DNA of 64,000 nt from Verrucomicrobiia bacterium (lineage in GTDB: Bacteria; Verrucomicrobiota; Verrucomicrobiia; Limisphaerales; JAEYXS01). The notes below the pieces were generated by a model, which had not been told where the DNA came from, searched no databases, and was given only the letters and a program-made list of their open reading frames with translations. The position numbers and the translations under genes were made by a program. Of the stretch, positions 44,896 to 51,291 are shown piece after piece. The stretch is from positions 1-64,000 of the forward strand of contig DASWYF010000039.1 in NCBI GenBank assembly GCA_036405135.1, given 5' to 3'. Position 1 is the first letter of the stretch, and each line of letters opens with the position of its first letter.

Positions 44896-45201
44896 ATGGC
44901 CGCCAAGAAAGCGCCTAAAAAAGCCGCGAAAAAGGTCACCAAAGCCGTCTTGCCCCGTCAGGAGCAGACGCGCCTGTGGCTGATGTATCCGCCCAAGCAG
45001 ATCACCCAGCCCATCATCTGGGAGATCGCCCAAAAGTTTAAAGTCATCACGAACGTCCGTCAGGCCAGCGTAACTGGCGAGATTGGAATCGTTTGCTTGG
45101 AATTATCCGGTGATCGCACCGAGGTAAAAGCGGCCATCAAATGGCTCGTCAGCCTCGGCATCAGCGTGGAACCAGTCGAAATTAGCGTCGTGGAGAGCTA
45201 A
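44896..45201 (+). CDS. NIL-domain protein with Lys/Ala-rich N-terminus
   Basis: This 101-residue protein has an N-terminal AAKKAPKKAAKKVTK tail, then a NIL domain (RLWLMYPPKQITQPIIWEIAQ...ITGEIGIVCLEL-like core). NIL domains occur in MetN-type methionine transporters and in the NIL-ferredoxin proteins of the archaeal homocysteine pathway, where they relate to sulfur amino acid sensing or synthesis. There is no ferredoxin part here. It begins 10 nt after the sulfur-carrier gene and ends the operon at a terminator. The basic tail is odd for this family. Confidence 0.88.
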   Translation: MAAKKAPKKAAKKVTKAVLPRQEQTRLWLMYPPKQITQPIIWEIAQKFKVITNVRQASVTGEIGIVCLELSGDRTEVKAAIKWLVSLGISVEPVEISVVES

Positions 45202-45230
45202 ATTTAGCTGGTCTTATCGCATTCTCTACC

Positions 45231-45262
45231 ATCCCGGCCTTAAAAAGCCGGGATTTTCTTTT
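45231..45262 (+). terminator. Intrinsic terminator of the SAM-riboswitch operon
   Basis: An 8-bp stem (ATCCCGGC / GCCGGGAT) with an 8-nt loop is followed by TTTCTTTTTC. It lies 30 nt after the NIL gene stop. Confidence 0.88.
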
Positions 45263-45264
45263 TC

Positions 45265-45293
45265 TTGACCTTTGCACACAAAGGAGTTATGAA
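45265..45293 (+). promoter_or_regulatory. Sigma-70-type promoter of the HU gene
   Basis: TTGACC (45265-45270), a 17-bp spacer, then TATGAA (45288-45293). This is a near-consensus sigma-70 promoter. Transcription would start near 45300, and AGGAGAGG lies just before the HU start codon. Confidence 0.75.
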
Positions 45294-45335
45294 TACCGGA
45301 AGCTAAAAGAAACGGGCAAGCAACCAGGAGAGGCT

Positions 45336-45683
45336 ATGACTAAGAGAGACTTGGTAGTGCGGATTGCCAGCGAAACTGGACTCGTTCAGCAACAGGTATT
45401 GGACGTCGTTCAAAAGACTTTGGATTATATTTCCCAAGCTGTCGCTGAAGGCAAGAATGTGGAACTTCGCAACTTTGGCGTTTTTGAAGTCAAAGTACGT
45501 AAAGCCCGCATTGGACGTAACCCTAATGCGCCTGCAACGGATGTACCCATTCCTCCCCGGGCCGTGGTGAAGTTCAAGCCCGGCAAGGAGATGCGTGAGT
45601 CCGTGCTCAAGCTCACTCCCAAGCAGATTGAGGATGCGATTGCCGCACAAAACAGTCTGCCCCCTTCTGGTCCAGATATGTAA
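45336..45683 (+). CDS. HU/IHF-family nucleoid DNA-binding protein
   Basis: This 115-residue protein has the HU/IHF fold: an N-terminal helical body (MTKRDLVVRIASETGLVQQQV...), the GKNVELRNFGVFEVK segment and the beta-arm segment ARIGRNPNAP that intercalates DNA. It carries a C-terminal tail of about 15 residues (AAQNSLPPSGPDM) beyond the core. It has its own promoter and terminator, as expected for a highly expressed chromatin protein. Confidence 0.94.
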   Translation: MTKRDLVVRIASETGLVQQQVLDVVQKTLDYISQAVAEGKNVELRNFGVFEVKVRKARIGRNPNAPATDVPIPPRAVVKFKPGKEMRESVLKLTPKQIEDAIAAQNSLPPSGPDM

Positions 45684-45706
45684 GCGCCTCTGCCTCAACT
45701 TTATTG

Positions 45707-45740
45707 AAACGCCTTGAGCCAACACTCAAGGCGTTTTACT
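45707..45740 (+). terminator. Intrinsic terminator of the HU gene
   Basis: A 12-bp stem (AAACGCCTTGAG / CTCAAGGCGTTT) with a 6-nt loop is followed by TACTTTTGTTT. Confidence 0.88.
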
Positions 45741-45800
45741 TTTGTTTGGAGCTTTGAGCTTTGAATTTGGGATTTATCCACTATTGTCCCCGCTCTGTTT

Positions 45801-47048
45801 ATGGAACGTTTGCCCGGATTTCGTGATTTTTATCCTGAACCGCTACCCGGTAATGAACCGTGGAGCTGCGATGCACGCCAATACATCTTCGATACATGGC
45901 GCTCCGTCGCACGCCGTTATGGCTTCCGTGAATACGATGGCCCTCCGCTCGAGCCCTTGGAACTCTACACGAACAAATCTGGTGCTGAAATCGTTGGCCA
46001 GCTTTTCAACTTCGTGGATAAGGGCGAACGCGCCGTCTCCATGCGTCCAGAATTGACACCGACAGTTGCCCGTATGGTGGCCAGTGCCGAACGCGCCTAT
46101 AAGAAGCCGATCAAGTGGTTCGCCATTCCGCAGTTGTTCCGTTACGAGAAGCCAGGCAAAGGACGGCTACGTGAACACTTCCAGTTGAACTGCGACATCT
46201 TCGGTGAGAACGATGGTGCCGCTGATGCCGAAATCATCGCTCTGCTCATTGATGTCTGCCGCGCTTTGGGCCTTACCTCAGAAGATTTCGTCCTCCGCTT
46301 GAGCAACCGCCAAGTTTGGGAAAAATTCTTCGCTGACCGCAGTGGCTCCAAGGAAAAGGAATACGAGTTCTTCCAGATCGTCGACAAGATCGATCGTGAG
46401 AAACCCGAAGTCTCCCAAGAAAAGCTCAAAGCTCTCGGCATCAATTACGATGATGTCACCTCGTTCATCCAAAAGAGCGAGCCCACACCTGAACTGCAAG
46501 CATTGCTGGATAACCTCGCGGCTCGCGGTCTCAGTGAATTCGTGAAGACAGATTACGGCGTCATCCGCGGTCTCGCGTATTATACAGGTGTCGTGTTCGA
46601 AGCCTTCGATCGCAAAGGCGAGTTCCGTGCCATTGCGGGTGGTGGGCGTTACAACAATCTCATCAAGCTCGTCAGCAACGGCAAGGTGGACCTGCCCGCG
46701 CTCGGCTTCGGCATGGGCGATGTCGTGTTACTCGAACTCCTGAAATCGCGCGGCAAGCTGCCCAAATTCAATGCGAACCTGAACGCCTTCATGATGATCG
46801 AGGATGAAATGCTTCGCGCTGAATCGCTGAAACTCATCCAGCAACTGCGCGAAGCCAATTTCATCGTGGACTACTCGCTGACACCTGCAAAAGGTGACAA
46901 GCAATTCAAACGCGCCCAAGAACTCGGCAGCAAATTCACTGTGCGTTTGGAGAAGACAGATGCGGGCACCATCGCTGTAGTGAAGAATCTGCAAACACGT
47001 CATGAAGAGCGCGTGAGCCCGGCAGAAGTTCACTCCAAACTGCTCTGA
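45801..47048 (+). CDS. hisS: Histidine--tRNA ligase
   Basis: HisS charges tRNA-His. The 415-residue class II synthetase starts MERLPGFRDFYPE. Motif 1 region, the FRYEKPGKGRLREHFQL motif 2, the histidine-binding RGLAYYTGVVFEA and the AGGGRYNNLI segment (HisA boxes) are present. The C-terminal anticodon-binding domain has GSKFTVRLEK. The length is normal. Its neighbours (HU upstream, xylulokinase downstream) are separated by terminators, so it is monocistronic. Confidence 0.96.
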   Translation: MERLPGFRDFYPEPLPGNEPWSCDARQYIFDTWRSVARRYGFREYDGPPLEPLELYTNKSGAEIVGQLFNFVDKGERAVSMRPELTPTVARMVASAERAYKKPIKWFAIPQLFRYEKPGKGRLREHFQLNCDIFGENDGAADAEIIALLIDVCRALGLTSEDFVLRLSNRQVWEKFFADRSGSKEKEYEFFQIVDKIDREKPEVSQEKLKALGINYDDVTSFIQKSEPTPELQALLDNLAARGLSEFVKTDYGVIRGLAYYTGVVFEAFDRKGEFRAIAGGGRYNNLIKLVSNGKVDLPALGFGMGDVVLLELLKSRGKLPKFNANLNAFMMIEDEMLRAESLKLIQQLREANFIVDYSLTPAKGDKQFKRAQELGSKFTVRLEKTDAGTIAVVKNLQTRHEERVSPAEVHSKLL

Positions 47049-47064
47049 TACTATTCCGCAAATG

Positions 47065-47096
47065 AAAAGGGCCGACGAGTAGTCGGCCCTTTTTTT
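47065..47096 (+). terminator. Intrinsic terminator of hisS
   Basis: A 12-bp stem (AAAAGGGCCGAC / GTCGGCCCTTTT) with a 5-nt loop is followed by a T-run. The A-rich left flank allows some bidirectional use. Confidence 0.92.
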
Positions 47097-47117
47097 AATT
47101 TCACACGTCAGAAAACA

Positions 47118-48650
47118 TCATTCTCCCCGCAACACAAACTGCCGGTGCCGCGTGAAGACCCCGCGCAGGCTCTTGGAGAGATCATCCTGCAACGCCTGCA
47201 CCTCGGCATAGGCCGCGACTGCTTTCGCATTCGGCTCAGCTGTTTCTTTTGCATTCACTTGCACGAACTGATCCGTGATCTCATCGATGCCCACCTTTTC
47301 GCCGACTTCCACCAGCGAACACCAGAGCGCCTGCAATGCCGCACCATATGCCGCGCCTTCGCTTACCTGCAACGTGACCACTTCCGCATTGAAGATGTCC
47401 GCCATGATCTGACGCCACAGCTTCGACTTCGCACCGCCACCCGTCACGCGGATCTGTTGCGGCTTCACGCCCAGTTGCGCCAGACGACGTAATCCGTAAT
47501 TCATCCCCAGCGTCACTCCTTCCATCGTCGCGCGTGCATAGTGACCGCCCTTGAACGTCTTCTGCGTCACGCCGAAATAAACGCCCGTGCCATCCGGCAC
47601 ATTCGGTGTGCGCTCGCCTTCCAGATACGGCACCAGAATGAGCCCATCACTGCCCGGCTTCACCTTCGCAGCTTCCGCGGCGAACTTGTCATGCGTCCAG
47701 CCGAAATCATTGCGCACCATCTCCGTCGCCACCGTCACATTCATCGTGCAGAGCAAGGGCAGCCAGCGATTCGTTGAATCACAGAACGCCGCGATCTCAC
47801 CTTGCGGATCCACGACCGGCTTGTCCGCACAGGCATAGATCGTCCCGCTCGTGCCGAAGCTCGCCGTGATGACACCCGCGCGCGTATTGCCCGTGCCGAT
47901 CGCGCCCATCATGTTATCGCCACCACCCGCGCTCACGATGACATCGGTGGACAGCCCCAGTTCCTTCGCCGTGGACGGCTGCAGATAACCCACAGGTTGC
48001 TCACTCGAAATCAAGGGAGGCAATTTGCTTGCGAGATCGCTATCGATCGCCTTGAGCACATCCGCATTCCACTTTCGCTTGCGCACATCCAGCAAGGCCG
48101 TGCCGCTCGCATCGCCATATTCCATCACTGCTTCGCCCGTGAGCCAGAAATTGATGTAATCATGCGGCAACAAGATTGTATGAAGTCGCGCGAAATTCTT
48201 CGGCTCATGGTTCTTCAGCCACAAAATCTTCGGAGCCGTGAAACCAGGCAGCACCGCATTACCGATCGCCTTGACCGTCCCCTTCGCTCCGCCCAATGCC
48301 GCCGTGATCTCTTCACACTCGGCGATCGTAGAAGTATCGCACCAGAGCTTCGCCGGACGGATGACCTTGCCATTCTTATCCAATGGCACGAAACCGTGCT
48401 GCTGACCGCTCACGCCGATGGCTTTCACCTCGCCCGCTTTGGCCTTCGCCTGCTTAAGCGCTTTCCTGATGGATTTGGAAGTGGCCGCAATCCACTCATG
48501 CGGATGCTGCTCCTTCGCGCCCGCAGGCAGATCAGGGATCAAACCGTAAGCCTCTGAAGCCGATCCCAAAACTTTTCCATCTCTGGCATCCACCACCAAC
48601 GCCTTCGTGGATTGCGTTCCGCTGTCGATACCGATGAGCAATGTGCGCAT
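47118..48650 (-). CDS. xylB: Xylulokinase
   Basis: This 510-residue FGGY-family carbohydrate kinase phosphorylates D-xylulose. The N-terminal phosphate loop LLIGIDSGTQSTKALVV and GVSGQQHGFVPLD match XylB; QQHG is the xylulokinase sugar-site sequence. DASGTALLDV and GGGDNMMGAIG follow, and VTGGGAKSKLWRQIMAD is the second FGGY signature. The frame is open to 48872, but the ATG at 48650 (MRTLLIGIDSG) is the family start. There are no other xylose genes nearby. The gene ends facing the hisS terminator. Confidence 0.95.
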   Translation of the reverse strand: MRTLLIGIDSGTQSTKALVVDARDGKVLGSASEAYGLIPDLPAGAKEQHPHEWIAATSKSIRKALKQAKAKAGEVKAIGVSGQQHGFVPLDKNGKVIRPAKLWCDTSTIAECEEITAALGGAKGTVKAIGNAVLPGFTAPKILWLKNHEPKNFARLHTILLPHDYINFWLTGEAVMEYGDASGTALLDVRKRKWNADVLKAIDSDLASKLPPLISSEQPVGYLQPSTAKELGLSTDVIVSAGGGDNMMGAIGTGNTRAGVITASFGTSGTIYACADKPVVDPQGEIAAFCDSTNRWLPLLCTMNVTVATEMVRNDFGWTHDKFAAEAAKVKPGSDGLILVPYLEGERTPNVPDGTGVYFGVTQKTFKGGHYARATMEGVTLGMNYGLRRLAQLGVKPQQIRVTGGGAKSKLWRQIMADIFNAEVVTLQVSEGAAYGAALQALWCSLVEVGEKVGIDEITDQFVQVNAKETAEPNAKAVAAYAEVQALQDDLSKSLRGVFTRHRQFVLRGE

Positions 48651-49246
48651 AAAAAGAAAATCTCGTATCTCTTCCCCTCCGATGCCCTCTCCGACAACGA
48701 CTCCATTTCTGCCGGGACCAGAGTGAAACGCCGCATAAGATACTCCTTCACCTCCATGTTTCCAATGCGAAACTGTTTGACGAAAATTTTTGCAGAAAAG
48801 AACTTGAGACAGTGAAAAAGCAGGACGATATTTCACCAGAAATAAACGGTGGTCAGCAGATGATGAGATCACCGGTCGCTCTTTGAAGATTTAATATTTA
48901 CGAGCCGGTCTGAAAGCAGACACAGGCGCTGCATAGAGTCCTAAAAGTGTCAGGGCATTGAAGAATGCGATCAGCAGGATCGATTCCACATGCGACGATA
49001 TCCGAAAAACAAGGACCAGCGGATAGACGCCCGTGCGTCTTCCAAACCGGCTCACCATTTACCCTGCGCTGTTCGTGATTGCGCAACAAAGTCCTTGGAC
49101 CGTAATTAATCAATGCGGGGCCTTAACTTCCATGGCTTACGACAGGCCTTTATTGGACGTCGGATGCCTAAGATTCGGTCCCACCTATATCAGGGCAGTT
49201 CATAGGTACCGTTCCACACGGCAGAGGTGGGGTAGCTTTTATGGTG
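48651..49246. other. 600-bp gap with no supported gene; possible untranslated transcript
   Basis: No reading frame here shows homology character. A frame at 49033-49269 (plus) exists but has no visible domain. A strong terminator on the plus strand (49247-49330) with no obvious gene before it suggests a small RNA or leader may be transcribed rightward. I could not match it to tmRNA, SRP RNA, RNase P or 6S RNA by conserved motifs. Confidence 0.5.
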
Positions 49247-49330
49247 AAGCTCGAATGATGAAGAAGTGAATCAGGCCGCAGAAAAAAGTGACGACCGACC
49301 TCTTCAGCATTCGAGCTTTTCTTTTTAATA
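49247..49330 (+). terminator. Strong rho-independent-like terminator on plus strand
   Basis: An imperfect 20-bp stem, AAGCTCGAATGATGAAGAAG (49247-49266) with CCTCTTCAGCATTCGAGCTT (49299-49318), 17 of 20 pairing, is followed by TTTTCTTTTTAA. The transcript it ends is unknown. Confidence 0.75.
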
Positions 49331-49351
49331 CTCATCAGGCTCATAACCTGA
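49331..49351 (+). repeat. Inverted tRNA-fMet anticodon-arm fragment
   Basis: CTCATCAGGCTCATAACCTG plus A matches the tRNA-fMet anticodon arm (49835-49855, minus strand) at 20 of 21 bases. It lies in the opposite orientation. It includes the CTCATAA loop and its stem. Confidence 0.65.
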
Positions 49352-49404
49352 CTAGCTTGGCTTCATCCGATTTCTTAAAATAACGCCTGTGTGTGAAAAC
49401 AAAA

Positions 49405-49428
49405 AATCCCTCAGACTCACATCTGAGG
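49405..49428 (-). terminator. Hairpin after the tRNA-fMet fragment
   Basis: A CCTCAG-type hairpin (CCTCAGATG...CTGAGG) followed on the minus strand by GATTTTTTG, duplicated from the intact tRNA locus. Confidence 0.75.
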
Positions 49429-49440
49429 AACTTTGAAATT

Positions 49441-49493
49441 GGTTGCGGGGCTAGGATTTGAACCTTGGATCCTGCATGCGGGATTATGAGCCT
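49441..49493 (-). pseudogene. tRNA-fMet 3' fragment (tRNA pseudogene)
   Basis: On the minus strand it reads AGGCTCATAA, then an altered 18-nt segment containing GCATGC, then AAGGTTCAAATCCTAGCCCCGC and AACCA. Anticodon stem pairing is lost and no acceptor 5' strand or D arm is present. It cannot form a tRNA. The same hairpin terminator follows it as follows the intact tRNA. Confidence 0.82.
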
Positions 49494-49751
49494 GCACTCC
49501 GCGTCAGACCGGTCATCCGATAAAATCCATCTCCACCCTTCTGCCGTTTCAGCTCATTCTCCAGCTTTTTTCGCCTCACTTAATGTCATCGAACTGCTTA
49601 CCCATACCAATCGCCACGACCCGCGGTTCTTGGTCCATTTGGACACCCCACTATTGTGATCCACCAAACGCTGCTCCACATCCTCAGACAACCCGATGTA
49701 GAACCGCCCTTCAGTATTCTGAATCACATAAACTTGGCAGCTCTTTTCCAT
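49484..49751 (-). pseudogene. GIY-YIG nuclease-superfamily protein, frameshifted at A6
   Basis: From ATG 49751 the product reads MEKSCQVYVIQNTEGRFYIG, with the Y and Y..G pattern of the GIY-YIG core, then QRLVDHNSGVSKWTKNRG. It stops at 49554 after SEAKKAGE. The expected tail (KLENELKRQKGGDGFYRMTG, then LTRSAGS) is in the +1 frame and ends at a TAA at 49484-49486. Removing one A from a run of six would join the parts. The tail ends inside the copied anticodon loop of tRNA-fMet. The protein may be dead, or made by slippage at A6. An in-frame TTG at 49763 is a possible earlier start. Confidence 0.82.
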
Positions 49752-49770
49752 CCCTTGATACAAAAGAATC

Positions 49771-49792
49771 CCTCAGATTCACATCTGAGGGA
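49771..49792 (-). terminator. Terminator of tRNA-fMet
   Basis: CCCTCAG-atgtgaat-CTGAGGG hairpin followed by ATTCTTTTG on the minus strand, immediately 3' of the tRNA. Confidence 0.8.
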
Positions 49793-49801
49793 TCTTGAAA
49801 T

Positions 49802-49878
<77 letters not shown>

Positions 49879-49947
49879 GTTAAGGGACGCGCAAACTAGG
49901 AGCTACCGTAACTTCACGCAAGCCTTTTCGCAAAAAATTCTTTCACA

Positions 49948-50241
49948 TCAATACGCCGCTTCACGAACGGGCACATGGGCCGTCGCCCGGCGTTCACCTT
50001 CGTGGATCTGGTCCGGCGTCATCCGCTCGGATAGCATATTCTTGAGTTCTATCGCCTGTTCGTGGCCATGCGCTGCCGCGATGGTAAGCCACTTGTAGGC
50101 CGTCACCACATCCTTGGTCACCCCGCGCCCAGAGGCATAGCGGAAGCCAAGTTGATACTGCCCCTCGGGGTCCGCCGGTATCTCACCTGCAATGCCCCGG
50201 GTAGCGTCTTCAGCTTTTTTGAACAGATTGAACCAGGCCAT
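49948..50241 (-). CDS. Small Sel1-repeat protein
   Basis: A 97-residue protein from ATG 50241 (MAWFNLFKKAED). One Sel1-like repeat is evident: EGQYQLGFRYASGRGVTKD then VTAYKWLTIAAAHGHEQA. No signal peptide is visible. A longer in-frame extension to 50316 is possible but lacks support. Function is unknown; it may bind a protein partner as other Sel1 proteins do. It lies between tRNA-fMet and tRNA-Thr. Confidence 0.75.
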   Translation of the reverse strand: MAWFNLFKKAEDATRGIAGEIPADPEGQYQLGFRYASGRGVTKDVVTAYKWLTIAAAHGHEQAIELKNMLSERMTPDQIHEGERRATAHVPVREAAY

Positions 50242-50667
50242 AATGACTACGTTGTTGAAGAAACACAATTGAGGTTGCCGTTCCGTGAAACCCAGCCTGC
50301 CGCCGTGCGAAATCATTCCGCATCCGCATCAAGTCCAGCATCGTCGCCCCGGCCTTCCGGTTGGTTGCCATCGGCGCCCCCTGTCTCGCTAGCTGGACTG
50401 GCTTCGCTGGTTTCATGAACTTTTCCCCACCACCCCTTCATAGGATGCGCGGGACAATTCTGTTAGCATCTGCGATGCCAACCCCTTTATCCGGTGGTAT
50501 TTGCAGTATTTCGGGAAATCCTGCTCAACCCCTGTCCACTTGTGTCTTTCCCATGGACACTCCTCCTTTTCCCGCTAAACGCCTTTCCTGTGAAATTCAT
50601 CTCACTCATGAGAAAAATCGCTTGCACCATTGGCACTGCCGAAGCTATCTCTAGGTGGCTAGTGGAC
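50242..50667. other. 426-bp intergenic region, nothing recognised
   Basis: No gene, RNA or repeat is supported between the small Sel1 gene and tRNA-Thr. A frame on the plus strand (50361-50654) has no domain or plausible ribosome site. Confidence 0.55.
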
Positions 50668-50742
50668 GCCAGTTTAGCTCAGTGGTAGAGCAGCTCATTC
50701 GTAATGAGCAGGTCGTCGGTTCAAGCCCGACAACTGGCTCCA
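50668..50742 (+). tRNA. tRNA-Thr (anticodon CGT)
   Basis: The acceptor stem GCCAGTT/AACTGGC, D arm GCTC...GAGC, anticodon stem GCTCA/TGAGC with loop TTCGTAA, and T arm GTCGG-TTCAAGC-CCGAC form a standard cloverleaf. CCA is encoded at 50740-50742. Confidence 0.94.
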
Positions 50743-50841
50743 TCCTTCTTTCTCGGTTTTCCCCTTCATTAAGGCTATAAACAAGTTTACCTAAGACAGC
50801 TAAAGCCAACCTGGACAAATCGTTGGATCATATCAAATCGC

Positions 50842-51291
50842 TCAATGATCACACATGCACGCGTATTCCGCCCGCTTGCATTTACCACAAGTGCTCATAT
50901 CCAGCTTGAAGCGCAGGTTCTGCGGTTTGGCCTCTGCTGTCTGCTTGAACTGCACCACCACATTGTAACCATCACCCTCCGGCAACTTGCCCGTGCTCAC
51001 CAGCGAATCGCCCTTCTTCTCGAACTGCAGCGTCGTCTTGCCGCTTTTCGCATCCGCGATGACCGTCACCTTCTGCGTCGTGGCCGCAATCGGCTTCATC
51101 GCTTCGCTGTAAAAATTGATCGTCACGCTCCGATCCTTTTCCACCACCAGCTCGGCATGCGGCTCCGTCTTATCGAGCAGTCTTCCACCCTTGGGGGTGG
51201 CAATGTGCTTGTGATCATGCTTCTCCGCGGCATTGACCGTGAGTAACCCGCCGCATAATACGGCGGCCATCATGAGAATTTTTGCTTTCAT
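50842..51291 (-). CDS. Periplasmic protein of the metal efflux operon, Cys-rich C-terminus
   Basis: This 149-residue protein has a signal peptide (cleavage after VNAA, about residue 22) and a His-rich N-terminus (HDHKH). Its C-terminus, DMSTCGKCKRAEYACMCDH, has four cysteines and histidines suited to metal binding. It is the last gene of a metal RND operon, overlapping the pump gene's stop by 4 nt. A role as periplasmic metal chaperone or sensor is inferred. I do not recognise a named family. Confidence 0.78.
   Translation of the reverse strand: MKAKILMMAAVLCGGLLTVNAAEKHDHKHIATPKGGRLLDKTEPHAELVVEKDRSVTINFYSEAMKPIAATTQKVTVIADAKSGKTTLQFEKKGDSLVSTGKLPEGDGYNVVVQFKQTAEAKPQNLRFKLDMSTCGKCKRAEYACMCDH

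Noticed and set aside
49441-49510. A second functional tRNA-Met
   Set aside because: Only the T-arm and 3' end are intact. The anticodon stem does not pair and no D arm or acceptor 5' strand exists, so it is treated as a fragment.
50361-50654. A 97-codon plus-strand frame before tRNA-Thr
   Set aside because: No homology character, no ribosome site, and it ends just before the tRNA.
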